This document shows positions 22,668 to 31,971 of a stretch of DNA of 64,000 nt, piece after piece; within the stretch, counting starts at the first letter, position 1; each line of letters begins with the position of its first letter. Both the position numbers and the translations under genes were made by a program. The stretch spans positions 4,092,001 through 4,156,000 of the forward strand of contig NZ_PJMQ01000001.1 of NCBI RefSeq assembly GCF_002846335.1. The letters are read 5' to 3'. The notes under the pieces were generated by a model. It worked only from the letters and a program-made list of their open reading frames with translations, did not search any database and was not told the DNA's origin. Origin of the DNA: Janthinobacterium sp. 61. GTDB taxonomy: Bacteria > Pseudomonadota > Gammaproteobacteria > Burkholderiales > Burkholderiaceae_D.

Positions 22668-23566
22668 TGGCGGACAACGATAACGCTTGCAAGGCGAGCG
22701 AGGGCAACGAGGGCCAGTTCAACCTGCACGGCAGCGCTCCCGTGGTGGAAATCACCAACTTGTGGACCAAGTTCGGCCGCACCGTCGTGCACCAGGACTT
22801 GAACCTGGAAATCGAACGGGGCGAAATCCTCTCCATCGTGGGCGGCTCCGGCACGGGCAAGACGGTGCTGTTGCGCCAGATGCTGGGCCTGGAACATCCA
22901 GCACGGGGATGCGTCAAAGTCTTTGGCGAGGATATCAACAAGGCCAGCTCGGACCAGCTGCAGCAATTGCGCAACCACTGGGGCATGCTGTTCCAGCAAG
23001 GCGCGCTGTATTCGGCCCTGACCGTGTTCGACAACGTGGCGCAGCCCATGCGCGAATTGCGCGTGCTGCCCGAAGCGCTGGTGCGCGACGCGGTACTATT
23101 AAAGATGAATATGGTGGGCCTGGGCCCGGAACATGCGCTGAAAATGCCATCGGATCTCTCGGGCGGCATGATCAAGCGCGTGGCCCTGGCGCGCGCCCTG
23201 GCGCTGGAGCCAAAGCTGCTGTTCCTCGACGAACCGACGGCGGGCCTGGACCCGGACTTGTCGGAAAGTTTTGTATCCCTGATCCAGTCGCTGCACCGCG
23301 AACTGGGTTTGACGGTGGTGATGGTCACGCATGACCTCGATACCCTGTTTGCCCTGTCCACGCGCATCGCCGTGCTGGCGGAAAAACACGTGATTGCCAT
23401 CGGCCCCACGCGCGAGGTAATCGAAGTCGACCATCCGTTCATCAAGCAATTTTTCCTCGGCGACCGCGGCAAGCGCGCACTGGCCGTCCTCGATGAAAAA
23501 CAGGCGGCGGACAAGGCGGCGCAGCCAGGCGCTGACGCCGGCACAGACAAGAAAGCGGAGAAGTAA
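22664..23566 (+). CDS. MlaF-type ABC transporter ATP-binding protein
   Basis: ATPase of the same MCE transporter, 300 residues. Walker A is GGSGTGKT, the signature LSGGMIKRVALARAL, and Walker B LLFLDEPTAGLD with H-loop VTHDLDTL. The first 20 residues and the last 30 (DEKQAADKAAQPGADAGTDKKAEK) are charged or low-complexity extensions. The start overlaps the permease stop, and the stop overlaps the MlaD start, so translation is coupled. Confidence 0.93.
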   Translation: MMADNDNACKASEGNEGQFNLHGSAPVVEITNLWTKFGRTVVHQDLNLEIERGEILSIVGGSGTGKTVLLRQMLGLEHPARGCVKVFGEDINKASSDQLQQLRNHWGMLFQQGALYSALTVFDNVAQPMRELRVLPEALVRDAVLLKMNMVGLGPEHALKMPSDLSGGMIKRVALARALALEPKLLFLDEPTAGLDPDLSESFVSLIQSLHRELGLTVVMVTHDLDTLFALSTRIAVLAEKHVIAIGPTREVIEVDHPFIKQFFLGDRGKRALAVLDEKQAADKAAQPGADAGTDKKAEK

Positions 23567-24525
23567 TGGAAAACAGATCACATGCCCTGATGACGGGATT
23601 TTTTACACTGACCTTGCTGGTGGCCGCCATTTTGTTCGGCGTCTGGTTCAACCGCGACCGCGTGGAGCGCGTCCCCTACCTGCTCGCCACCACACTGTCC
23701 GTGCCGGGCCTCAACCCACAGGCGACCGTACGCTACCGGGGCCTGGAGGTGGGCAAGGTCGACGCCATCGATTTCGACACGCAAAAGGCGGGGCAAATCC
23801 TCGTGCACATCAGCGTGGCGCCCGACACCCCCGTCACCAACACCACCTTTGCCAGCCTGGGATACCAGGGCGTGACGGGCATCGCCTACATCCAGCTCGA
23901 CGATGAACACGTGGGTTCTACACTGCTGGGCACCAGCAAGGACAAGCCTTCGCTGATTCCCTTGCGCGCCGGCTTGCTCGACCAGCTGGAAAAGCGCGGC
24001 AAGCGCATCCTCGACCAGGCCGAGCAGATCACCAACAAGGTCAACAACCTGCTCAGCCCCGACAACCAGGCGGCCATGCTGGGCGCCTTCAATGAAGTGG
24101 GCAAGGCGGCCAAGGCCTTTGGCGCCATTCCGCAGCAACTGGAGCCGACCCTGACGCAATTGCCGCAGCTGACGGAACAAACACGCCAGACCTTGACGGC
24201 CGTCAGTACGGCTAGCAAGAACGTGTCGGACTTGACTGCCACCTGGAAAAAACTCGGTCACGACATCCAGGCGCCCGGCGGCGTGCTCGACAAGGTCAAT
24301 GGCACGGTCGATCGGGTTGGCAATTCGGTGGAAACGGTGGCCAATGGCGTATCGCTGGAAGTGCTGCCGCAGGTAATCGAGTTGAGCGGCGAGGCGCGCT
24401 CCTCGATGCGCGCCCTGAAAACCACCATGAGCACGCTCAATGAACAGCCGCAGAGCATCTTGTTCGGCGCCCCAGATATCCCGCCCGGCCCGGGCGAGCC
24501 CGGTTTTTCGGCACCGGGCAAATAA
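23566..24525 (+). CDS. MlaD-family MCE protein
   Basis: Membrane-anchored, periplasmic MCE-domain protein of 319 residues. It has one N-terminal membrane helix (ALMTGFFTLTLLVAAILFGVWF) and the MCE domain at about 40-120 (LSVPGLNPQATVRYRGLEVGKVDAIDFD, YQGVTGIAYIQL). A long helical region follows (LEKRGKRILDQAEQITNKVNNLL onward), of the kind that forms a tunnel or needle. It ends in a Pro/Gly-rich tail. It binds lipid in hexamers in known members. Confidence 0.92.
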   Translation: MENRSHALMTGFFTLTLLVAAILFGVWFNRDRVERVPYLLATTLSVPGLNPQATVRYRGLEVGKVDAIDFDTQKAGQILVHISVAPDTPVTNTTFASLGYQGVTGIAYIQLDDEHVGSTLLGTSKDKPSLIPLRAGLLDQLEKRGKRILDQAEQITNKVNNLLSPDNQAAMLGAFNEVGKAAKAFGAIPQQLEPTLTQLPQLTEQTRQTLTAVSTASKNVSDLTATWKKLGHDIQAPGGVLDKVNGTVDRVGNSVETVANGVSLEVLPQVIELSGEARSSMRALKTTMSTLNEQPQSILFGAPDIPPGPGEPGFSAPGK

Positions 24526-24537
24526 GGAGAACACAGC

Positions 24538-25152
24538 ATGCATATCCCACGCAATGTCACCGCGCTAGCCCTGGCGGCCGTATTCCTGCTGGGCGGTTGC
24601 GCCAGCCGCGGCCCCGTCCCCACGTTCTACGATTTCGGCCCGGCAGCGCCGCTGGCGGCCGCGCAAGCGGCTGCGCCAGCCATACCCGTCCTGGTGATCG
24701 CCGACGCCAACGGCCCCTCCTGGCTGGACAGCCAGCGCATGTATTACCGCTTGCTGTACGCCGATGCGCAACAATCGCGTCCGTACGCCTACAACCGCTG
24801 GAACACGCCGCCGTTGCAACTGCTGAGCCAGCGCCTGAAAACCCGCGTGGCGCAAAGCGGCGTGAAAGTGCTGTCGACCACGGACGCGGCCGCCGGCATG
24901 CCCCTGCTGCGCATCGATGTCGATGATTTTTCGCAAAACTTCGATACGCAAACGCAAAGCAGCGGCCACGTCTCGCTGCGCGCCTCGCTATTCCGCGGCC
25001 ACCGCCTGATCGACCAGAAGACCTTCAGCCGCAGCGGCCCGGCCGGCAGTGCCGACGCGCAAGGCGGCGCGCAGGCGCTGGCGGCAGCATCGGACGCCAT
25101 CGCCTCCGACCTGCTGGTCTGGCTGGGCACGCTGACCATCCCGAAAGAATGA
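24538..25152 (+). CDS. PqiC/DUF330-like auxiliary lipoprotein of the MCE transporter
   Basis: Outer-membrane lipoprotein of 204 residues with lipobox LLGGC and the processed start CASRGPVPTFYDFG. Members of this ABC-type auxiliary family (PqiC/YmbA) pair with MCE proteins and probably help deliver lipid at the outer membrane. Typical text is DSQRMYYRLLYADAQQSRPYAYNRWNTPP and RIDVDDFSQNFDT. AAGGAG precedes the ATG by 8 bases. It is the fourth gene of the operon. Confidence 0.85.
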   Translation: MHIPRNVTALALAAVFLLGGCASRGPVPTFYDFGPAAPLAAAQAAAPAIPVLVIADANGPSWLDSQRMYYRLLYADAQQSRPYAYNRWNTPPLQLLSQRLKTRVAQSGVKVLSTTDAAAGMPLLRIDVDDFSQNFDTQTQSSGHVSLRASLFRGHRLIDQKTFSRSGPAGSADAQGGAQALAAASDAIASDLLVWLGTLTIPKE

Positions 25153-25162
25153 CCGTAACAGA

Positions 25163-26350
25163 ATGACCGCCTCCGCAGCCCCTGCCAGCCCGCCAGCGCC
25201 ACTGCCGCCCGTACGCTCGTCGCCCGTCTCGCGCGCGACCCTGCTCGCCTACGTCTTCCTGATCGTCTACGCCAGCTGGTTCCCGTTCACGGGCTGGCAC
25301 AGCAATGGCCTGTCACCGCTAACCTTCCTGGAAAACACGCGCATGCCCCGTTACTGGACGGGCTTTGACGTGGGCGTCAACGTCGTCGGCTACATCCCGC
25401 TGGGCGCCCTGATCGTGTATTCGCTGTTTCCAAGGATGACTGGTTTCTTTGCCGTCGTCATCGCCAGCCTGTGCGGCATGTTGATTTCCGGCAGCATGGA
25501 AGCCGTGCAAACCTATTTGCCCAGCCGCGTGTCGTCGAATCTCGATTTTTATACGAACTCGGCCGGCTGCCTTGTCGGTTCCATCATCGGCGCCTTGACG
25601 GCGCGCAAACTGCTCGACCATAGCCATTTGCTGCGCCTGCGCCAGCGCTGGTTTGCCCAGCACGCCAGCCAGGGCCTGGTGCTGGTGGCCCTGTGGCCGC
25701 TGGCGCAAATCTACCCGCAAGGCTATCTGTTCGGCCTGGGCCAGCTGCTGCCCATCCTGTCGGACTGGCTTTCCAGCCTGATTGGCATGGAGATCGACCT
25801 GGCATCCTACCTGCGTCCCGACGTAATATTGACGGTTGAGCAATATTGGCTATCGGAAACCATCATCACGGCTTGCGGCATGACGGGCGCCGTGCTCACC
25901 TTGCTGTGCCTGCTGCGCCGCGCCGCGCCCCGTGCCGTGCTGATGCTGACCCTGATCACCGCCGCATTGATCGTGCGCTCGATGGCCAGCGCGCTGCTGT
26001 TTTCGCCGGAAAACGCCTTCGTCTGGATCACGCCGGGTGCCCAGGGTGGCTTTTTGATCGGCCTGATCATGCTGGGCGGCCTGGCGTTCGCTCCCCACGT
26101 GGCGCAGCGCCGCATCGCGGCCGCCACCTTGCTGCTGAGCCTGGTGATGGTGAACACGACACCGATCAACCCGTATTTCATGTCCACATTGCAGGGCTGG
26201 GTACAAGGAAAATTCCTGAACTTTAATGGTGCGGCGCAATTCCTGGCCCTGCTGTGGCCTTTCATGGCCCTGTGGTTCCTGTGTCTGCCCTCGCACCGCC
26301 TGAACCGGCAGGACGATGCGCAGCGCCACCGTCGCGAAGACCACCCATAA
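25163..26350 (+). CDS. VanZ-like membrane protein
   Basis: Integral membrane protein of 395 residues with about 9-10 membrane helices. The N-terminal part is VanZ-like: YASWFPFTGWH, then GVNVVGYIPLGALIVYSLFP, SGSMEAVQTYLPSRVSSNLDFYTNSAGCLVGSIIGAL with the conserved E..Q...R..S..D...N..G pattern. VanZ domains are of unclear function (lipid or glycopeptide related). The start lies 10 bases after the lipoprotein gene, so it may belong to the same operon. Confidence 0.85.
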   Translation: MTASAAPASPPAPLPPVRSSPVSRATLLAYVFLIVYASWFPFTGWHSNGLSPLTFLENTRMPRYWTGFDVGVNVVGYIPLGALIVYSLFPRMTGFFAVVIASLCGMLISGSMEAVQTYLPSRVSSNLDFYTNSAGCLVGSIIGALTARKLLDHSHLLRLRQRWFAQHASQGLVLVALWPLAQIYPQGYLFGLGQLLPILSDWLSSLIGMEIDLASYLRPDVILTVEQYWLSETIITACGMTGAVLTLLCLLRRAAPRAVLMLTLITAALIVRSMASALLFSPENAFVWITPGAQGGFLIGLIMLGGLAFAPHVAQRRIAAATLLLSLVMVNTTPINPYFMSTLQGWVQGKFLNFNGAAQFLALLWPFMALWFLCLPSHRLNRQDDAQRHRREDHP

Positions 26351-26390
26351 GCGCTATCATGGCGCATTGATGAATCAGCAGGAGCATAGT

Positions 26391-26708
26391 ATGAGCGACG
26401 CACCGTATTTTGAACGCCACGTTTTTTTCTGCATGAACAAACGTGAAGACGGCCGCAACAGTTGCGGCGACCATGGCGCGGAAGCGGCACAAAAGCATTG
26501 CAAGCGCCGCATCAAGGAACTCGACATGAATGGCGCGGGCAAGATCCGCATCAACCAGGCCGGCTGCATGGACCGCTGCGAAGAAGGCCCGGTGCTGGTC
26601 ATCTACCCGGAAGCGACCTGGTACACCTATGTCGACACCAGCGATATCGACGAAATCATCGATACGCACCTGGTGGGCGGCAAGATCGTCGATCGCCTCA
26701 AGATTTAA
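26391..26708 (+). CDS. thioredoxin-like [2Fe-2S] ferredoxin
   Basis: Small ferredoxin of 105 residues with the thioredoxin-like fold. Cluster ligands are seen as FFCMNKREDGRNSC and, later, GCMDRCEEGPVLVIYPEATWY. The pattern Cys-x9-11-Cys ... Cys-x3-Cys matches the family. I chose ATG at 26391, where GGAG stands 8 bases before; longer in-frame starts (26316, 26370) lack a site and overlap vanZ. The redox partner is unknown. Confidence 0.88.
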   Translation: MSDAPYFERHVFFCMNKREDGRNSCGDHGAEAAQKHCKRRIKELDMNGAGKIRINQAGCMDRCEEGPVLVIYPEATWYTYVDTSDIDEIIDTHLVGGKIVDRLKI

Positions 26709-26734
26709 TGCCAATTTAAGAGAATGCCACCAGT

Positions 26735-27397
26735 ATGAGCATCATGAACAGAAACTCGGAAAAATTTACCCTCGCCGGCCATGCAGGCAGCATGGAAGGC
26801 TTGCTCGATTTCCCGGCAGACACCCCGCGCGGCATCGCCCTCGTTGCCCATCCGCATCCGCTGTACGGCGGCACGATGGATAACAAGGTTACGCAAACCC
26901 TGGCGCGCGCCTTTGTCGCCCTCGGTTACGTGGTGGCGCGCATCAACTTCCGCGGTGTGGGCGCATCGGAAGGCGTACACGACCATGGCGTGGGCGAAAC
27001 GGACGACATGCAATTGCTGTATGAACACATGCGCAGCCTGTACCCGGGCTTGCCCGTGGCCTTGTCCGGCTTTTCCTTCGGCACCTTCGTGCAATCGAAA
27101 CTGCAGGAACGCCTGGCCGCCGCCGGAACGCCCGTCGAGCGCCTGGCGCTGATCGGTAGCGCAGCCGGCAAGTGGGCCATGGCCGACATTCCCGCCGACA
27201 CGATTTTGATCCACGGCGAACTGGACGACACGATTCCCCTGTCCGCCGTCTTCGACTGGGCCCGTCCACAAGACATTCCCGTGATCGTGATCCCCGGCGC
27301 AGACCACTTTTTCCACCGCAAGCTCAATCACATCAAGAGCCTCGTGATTGCCCTGTGGCATGGTGACAAACCCGCAATCGCAGCAGATGATCATTGA
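26735..27397 (+). CDS. alpha/beta hydrolase
   Basis: Cytoplasmic serine hydrolase of 220 residues, similar to the dienelactone-hydrolase-like YtfP/COG2945 group. The oxyanion region is HPHPLYGGTMDNKVTQTLARAF, the nucleophile elbow GFSFG, the acid in HGELDDTIPL and the histidine in PGADHFFHRKLN. Substrate unknown. It lies 26 bases after the ferredoxin gene and may be cotranscribed. Confidence 0.85.
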   Translation: MSIMNRNSEKFTLAGHAGSMEGLLDFPADTPRGIALVAHPHPLYGGTMDNKVTQTLARAFVALGYVVARINFRGVGASEGVHDHGVGETDDMQLLYEHMRSLYPGLPVALSGFSFGTFVQSKLQERLAAAGTPVERLALIGSAAGKWAMADIPADTILIHGELDDTIPLSAVFDWARPQDIPVIVIPGADHFFHRKLNHIKSLVIALWHGDKPAIAADDH

Positions 27398-27510
27398 AGT
27401 GTGGGCTTACTACCGTCTCCACGGCTATAATTGATCCGTTTTTTCCACGCGGCCATGTGAGCAGCAACAACATGGCCCCCAGCCTTCATCTTTTTCGCAG
27501 ACCAGCCTCC

Positions 27511-28656
27511 ATGAAAAAACTCTTAGCGGCACTGGCCTCCAGTGTACTTTTCCTATCCGCCGCCTTCGCGCAAACCGTTCCAGCCCCGACCATTGCCGCC
27601 AAGTCCTGGCTGTTGCTTGACGCCACCAGTGGCCAGATCATTGCTTCGCAAGATCCGGACGCCCGCATCGAGCCGGCGTCGTTGACCAAGATCATGACGG
27701 CTTACCTGACCTTTGCCGCCATCCGCGAAAAGAAACTGGCGCTGGACCAAAAAGTGAATGTCTCCGTGCGCGCCTGGAAAGTCGATTCGAGCAGCTCGAA
27801 GATGTTCATCGACCCGGCCACGCCCGTATCGATCGACGACTTGCTGCATGGCCTGATGATTCAATCGGGTAACGACGCCGCCGTGGCGCTGGCCGAAGCC
27901 GTTGCCGGCGATGAAGGCACCTTCGTAGTGCTGATGAACCGCGAAGCCCAGCGCATGGGCCTGAAAAACACGCGTTTTGCCAATCCGCATGGCTTGCCTA
28001 GCCCGGAAAACTATTCCACGGCGCAAGACCTGTCCGTGCTGGCCCAGCGCGTGATCGCCGACTATCCGGAATTCTACAAGATCGATTCCGTAAAAAGCTT
28101 TACCTACAACAAGATCACCCAGCCTAACCGCAACCGCCTGCTGTGGCTGGACCCAACCGTGGACGGCATGAAGACGGGCCACACGGAAGCGGCCGGCTAT
28201 TGCATGATCGCTTCGGCCCGCCGTCCAGGCGGCACCGGCGAGCGCCGCCTGATCTCCGTGGTGCTGGGCACCACGTCCGACCAGTCGCGTACACAGGAAA
28301 GCCAGAAGCTGCTGAACTGGGGCTTCCAGAACTTCGATACGGTCAAGCTGTACTCGAAGGGCCAGGCCGTAGCCACGCCGGAAGTGTGGAAGGGCTCGAA
28401 AGGCACCGTGAAAATCGGTTTCGCCCGCGACGTGCTCGTCACCGTGCCAAAAGGCATGGCTGCCAAGATGAAACCTGTGCTGGAACGCAAGGACCCGCTG
28501 GTCGCGCCACTGGCTGAAAACGCCCCGGTCGGCAAGCTGAAAATGATGGTTGAGGACAAGGTCCTGCTGGAACTGCCTGTCGTGGCACTGGAAACCATCA
28601 ACCAGGCCACGATCTTCGGCCGCGCCTGGGATTCGATGCGTCTCTGGATGAAATAA
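27511..28656 (+). CDS. dacC: D-alanyl-D-alanine carboxypeptidase (PBP5/6 family)
   Basis: Periplasmic penicillin-binding protein that trims the terminal D-Ala from peptidoglycan stems. It has 381 residues from ATG 27511, which begins a good signal peptide (MKKLLAALASSVLFLSAAFA). Catalytic motifs are SLTK (in PASLTKIMTAY), SGN (IQSGNDAAVALAE) and KTG (GMKTGHTEAAGYC). A beta-rich C-terminal PBP5 domain and an amphipathic membrane-anchor end (IFGRAWDSMRLWMK) follow. An earlier in-frame start exists at 27394 but spoils the signal peptide. A clear terminator follows. The symbol dacC is the usual one in this group; dacA is also used. Confidence 0.92.
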   Translation: MKKLLAALASSVLFLSAAFAQTVPAPTIAAKSWLLLDATSGQIIASQDPDARIEPASLTKIMTAYLTFAAIREKKLALDQKVNVSVRAWKVDSSSSKMFIDPATPVSIDDLLHGLMIQSGNDAAVALAEAVAGDEGTFVVLMNREAQRMGLKNTRFANPHGLPSPENYSTAQDLSVLAQRVIADYPEFYKIDSVKSFTYNKITQPNRNRLLWLDPTVDGMKTGHTEAAGYCMIASARRPGGTGERRLISVVLGTTSDQSRTQESQKLLNWGFQNFDTVKLYSKGQAVATPEVWKGSKGTVKIGFARDVLVTVPKGMAAKMKPVLERKDPLVAPLAENAPVGKLKMMVEDKVLLELPVVALETINQATIFGRAWDSMRLWMK

Positions 28657-28674
28657 GTCATTCTCCAGCCCATG

Positions 28675-28707
28675 AAAAATGCCCGCAGGTTCTGCGGGCA
28701 TTTTTTT
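28675..28707 (+). terminator. terminator of dacC
   Basis: Perfect 10-bp stem ATGCCCGCAG/CTGCGGGCAT with loop GTT, then seven T. Bases 28708-28970 hold no gene that I can see, only a TATAAT at 28925-28930 that may serve the next gene. Confidence 0.93.
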
Positions 28708-28970
28708 CGTCCATTAACTGTACGCGATGCCCGTCGGCTTCAGGAGCAGGCTTGATGCGCTCAAAACGCAAGCCATACCGAGTGGGCGCCCGTGCAAGGC
28801 GAGCATGGGACAGCAGATGCGCTACCGGCGCTGGCGTAGCAGATGCAACTGAGCGGCCAGCTCGACCTTGCCCTGCAGGAGCGTTGCGGTCGCTTCATCC
28901 GCAGCATGCTATAGATTAGCTGGCTATAATCGTGGCGAGTCCTTCAACGCCACCATCAGAAAGTCAGCCC

Positions 28971-29900
28971 ATGAGCCAAGTTTTTTCCCCCGCCAGCATG
29001 CAAGCACCGCGCAGCCGTTTAAGCAGCAACGGTCCCGAACTGTCGCGCATCGTCGCCGGCATGTGGCGCATCGGCGAGTGGAATATGTCGGCGCAGCAGC
29101 GCCTGGCCTTCATCGAGCAATGCCTGGACCTGGGCGTGTCGAGTTTCGACCACGCCGATATCTATGGCGATTACAGCGCCGAAGGCTTGTTTGGCGAGGC
29201 GCTGGCCCTGCAGCCAGGCTTGCGTGACAAAATGGAGCTGGTCAGCAAGTGCGGCATCAAGCTGCTCTCGCCGCATCGTCCCGGTCACGCCATCCAGCAT
29301 TACGACACGAGCGCGGCCCACATCGCCAGTTCCGTGGAACACAGCTTGCGCCAGTTGCAGACGGACCGCCTGGACTTGCTGCTGATCCACCGTCCCGATC
29401 CGCTGATGGATTTCGACGAGATCGCCGGCGCGTTCACCCAGCTACGGCAGGCAGGCAAGGTGCTGCACTTTGGCGTGTCGAACTTCAGCCGCCACCAGTT
29501 CGAGTGCCTGCACCGGCGCTTCCCGCTGGTGACGAACCAGGTGGAATTTTCACCGCTGCACGTGGCGCCCCTGTTCGACGAAACCTTCGATGGCTTGCAG
29601 GACGTGGGAGTGGCGCCGATGATCTGGTCGCCGCTGGCCGGCGGGCGTTTGTTCCAGAGTGGCGATGCGAATGTGGAGAACTTGCGCAATGTCATCAAGC
29701 AGATCGCCGACCAGCTGCAGCGTCCGTTTGCCAGCGTGGTGTTTGCCTGGATCATGCAACTGCCATGCCGCCCCCTGCCGCTGACGGGCTCGGGCCGCAT
29801 CGAAGCCGTGGGCGTGGCCGTGGAAGGCACGCAGTTCACGCTCAGCCGCAGCGACTGGTTCGCCATCCTGCGTGCCGCGCGCGGACACGAGGTTGCCTAA
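28971..29900 (+). CDS. aldo/keto reductase
   Basis: NADPH-dependent oxidoreductase of 309 residues, of the YdhF-like group, with a TIM barrel. Motifs are DLGVSSFDHADIYGDYSAEGLFGEAL (catalytic Asp and Tyr), KCGIKL (catalytic Lys), LLLIHRPDPLMDF (His) and the cofactor region PLTGSGRIEAV. I chose ATG at 28971; the in-frame ATG at 28932 overlaps the likely transcription start set by the TATAAT at 28925. Tail-to-tail with the next gene, 3 bases apart. Substrate unknown. Confidence 0.88.
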   Translation: MSQVFSPASMQAPRSRLSSNGPELSRIVAGMWRIGEWNMSAQQRLAFIEQCLDLGVSSFDHADIYGDYSAEGLFGEALALQPGLRDKMELVSKCGIKLLSPHRPGHAIQHYDTSAAHIASSVEHSLRQLQTDRLDLLLIHRPDPLMDFDEIAGAFTQLRQAGKVLHFGVSNFSRHQFECLHRRFPLVTNQVEFSPLHVAPLFDETFDGLQDVGVAPMIWSPLAGGRLFQSGDANVENLRNVIKQIADQLQRPFASVVFAWIMQLPCRPLPLTGSGRIEAVGVAVEGTQFTLSRSDWFAILRAARGHEVA

Positions 29901-29903
29901 AAT

Positions 29904-30761
29904 TTAGTCAATTTCATCGGGATCATTAAAGACTTGCGGCAACGCAATGCCGCGCCAGCCCAAGTACCACGCCAGGTTCAGGGCCAGGGTGGCGGCGATG
30001 TAGACGGCGAAGAACAGCGCGAAGAAGCTAGTCTTCAGCCACACCAGCAGGGCGATGGCGACGATCAGCACCAGCAGCGCGGCCAGGCTTTTCTTTTGCT
30101 TGGAGCTGGGGAAACGCAAGGTCGACACCATCAGGCTGCCCACGCCCACCAGCAGCAGCATCAGCAGATAGCTGTGCAGCATGGAATCGATGGGTGCCGG
30201 CCAGGCCACCACCACGGCCGCCACGCAGGCGGCACCGGCCGTGATCGGCATGCCGACAAAATACAGGGGGTCGGTACGCCCGACATTCACATTGAACCGC
30301 GCCAGGCGCATGGCCCCGCAGGCAACAAAGAAGAAGCTGGCCATGCCGCCAAAGCGCAGCAGCAGCGGGTCGTGCACGCCCATCTGCACAAAGCCATAGC
30401 AGTACAACAAGACGGCCGGGGCGCAGCCGAAATTCATCACGTCGGCGATCGAATCGAGCTGCACGCCAAACTGCGAACTGGTGTTTGTCAGGCGCGCCAC
30501 ATAGCCGTCGAGGGCATCAAACACGCCGGCCAGCACCAGCAGCGCCGCAGCCAGGCGGTAGGCATCCGCGTCGCCCACCGGGGCGTTATCGACGGAAATG
30601 ACGATGCTGGCAAAGCCGCAGGCTATCGACAGCAAAGTCACCATGCTGGGCAAGGCGTATTTGGCGCGCTGCAGGCGCGACTTGGGCAAGGTGTTCAAAT
30701 TATGGGCAATCAAAGTAGCGGGAATGAGGCAATGCAGCGGCAAACGCTGCGCTGCGCTCAT
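29904..30761 (-). CDS. pssA: CDP-alcohol phosphatidyltransferase (phosphatidylserine synthase-like)
   Basis: Inner-membrane enzyme making phospholipid from CDP-diacylglycerol, probably with serine. The family motif D-x2-DG-x2-AR-x8-G-x3-D-x3-D is seen as DALDGYVARLTNTSSQFGVQLDSIAD. Around it are about 7-8 membrane helices (SMVTLLSIACGFASIVIS, GMASFFFVACGAMRLARFN, SYLLMLLLVGVGSLMVS, FFALFFAVYIAATLALNLAWYL). The start is uncertain: I give ATG 30761 (GGG nearby), but 30839 and 30818 are also in frame. Serine specificity is inferred, and a phosphatidylcholine or phosphatidylglycerol role is possible. Confidence 0.8.
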   Translation of the reverse strand: MSAAQRLPLHCLIPATLIAHNLNTLPKSRLQRAKYALPSMVTLLSIACGFASIVISVDNAPVGDADAYRLAAALLVLAGVFDALDGYVARLTNTSSQFGVQLDSIADVMNFGCAPAVLLYCYGFVQMGVHDPLLLRFGGMASFFFVACGAMRLARFNVNVGRTDPLYFVGMPITAGAACVAAVVVAWPAPIDSMLHSYLLMLLLVGVGSLMVSTLRFPSSKQKKSLAALLVLIVAIALLVWLKTSFFALFFAVYIAATLALNLAWYLGWRGIALPQVFNDPDEID

Positions 30762-30912
30762 TCTACCCTGCGCAGCCGCGGGAGCGTCCCCGCACGAGCG
30801 CGCGACATATCTTTTCATGGATGCTCTACGGCGTATCAAAATGCCTTAGAATCGTTTCACAGGGCAGCACGCCGGCCCCCACCTCTATCCGCCTACCTAT
30901 ACAGGAGTCAAC

Positions 30913-31863
30913 TTGATTGTCTCGTCACTGCGTTGGAAACACTGGATACCCGCCCTGCTGAGCGCAGCCCTGTTGAGCGCCTGCGGCGGAGGCGATAGCG
31001 GCGGAAATACGTCACTGAGCACCTCGACCGCAGCCGGACAGCTGGTACAGGAGCCGGGCGCTCCCGCCCTCAGCAACAATATTGCCACCGATGGCTTCAA
31101 CTGGTTCAACTACCGGCGCAGCCAGATCGGCCTGTCACCACTGGTGCGCAATGGCTTGATCGACAGCGCCGCCCAGGGCCATTCCAACTACCTCAATCTC
31201 AACAATACGGTGGCGCACGAGCAAGTGCAGGGCAAGCCAGGCTTTACCGGCGTCACACTGGGCAATCGCCTGGCCAAGGCTGGCTACGTCGTCACGTTGC
31301 TGCAGGGCGAAGTCATCGCTGGCGCGAGCAACACGTCCGGGTTTTATCTGGCCGAAGAACTGGTGACGGCCATCTATCACCGCTTCGTCATTTTCGAACC
31401 GCTCTTCCGGGAAGGCGGCGCGGGTGCGGCTGTCAGTGGCGCCGGTTACGCGTATTTCACCACCGACCTGGCAAGCAACCGCAACTATGGCGCCGGGCTG
31501 GCGGCGACGCAAATCGTCACCTATCCATTTGACCGGCAGCAAAAGGTGGCCGTCAGTTTTTCCAGCGATAACGAGGAGCCCGATCCCGTACCGAACCAGG
31601 ATGTGGTCGGCTACCCGATCAGCGTGCACGCCAATTACGGCACGCCCGTCAGCGTGACGGCGTTCAGCGTGCGCCAGCGCGGTGCCGGCACGGACCTGGC
31701 GGTGCGCCAGCTCACGAGCGGCAGCGACGCGCATACACCGGTCTCGGCCGCATCCATCATTCCGCTGGCACCCTTGGCCGGGAACACCACCTATGACGTG
31801 AGTTTCATCGGCAAAGTCAATGGCGCGGACGTCACGTACAACTGGTCATTCAGCACGCGCTAG
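30913..31863 (+). CDS. CAP/SCP-domain lipoprotein
   Basis: Exported lipoprotein of 316 residues. The start is TTG at 30913, fixed by AGGAG 5 bases upstream; no ATG fits. A signal sequence leads to lipobox LLSAC (Cys24), then Gly/Ser-rich linker. The CAP (cysteine-rich secretory/PR-1) domain covers about 55-210 (GFNWFNYRRSQIGLSPLVRNGLIDSAAQGHSNYLNLNNTVAHEQ, EVIAGAS, IYHRFVIFEP). A C-terminal Ig-like segment (TTYDVSFIGKVNGADVTYNWSFSTR) follows. Function in bacteria is unknown. Confidence 0.85.
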   Translation: MIVSSLRWKHWIPALLSAALLSACGGGDSGGNTSLSTSTAAGQLVQEPGAPALSNNIATDGFNWFNYRRSQIGLSPLVRNGLIDSAAQGHSNYLNLNNTVAHEQVQGKPGFTGVTLGNRLAKAGYVVTLLQGEVIAGASNTSGFYLAEELVTAIYHRFVIFEPLFREGGAGAAVSGAGYAYFTTDLASNRNYGAGLAATQIVTYPFDRQQKVAVSFSSDNEEPDPVPNQDVVGYPISVHANYGTPVSVTAFSVRQRGAGTDLAVRQLTSGSDAHTPVSAASIIPLAPLAGNTTYDVSFIGKVNGADVTYNWSFSTR

Positions 31864-31971
31864 CCTGGCATCGCATGGCAAGCGGGCGCAGTGTTGAGCA
31901 CGACAGGATGTAAAATAGCGGCTCCTGCTCTACTGACAGTGAATAGTTTTAGGGCTCTCTGCACACCAGGC

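Noticed and set aside
28708..28970. Possible small gene between dacC and the reductase
   Set aside because: No frame with a start site and protein-like text.
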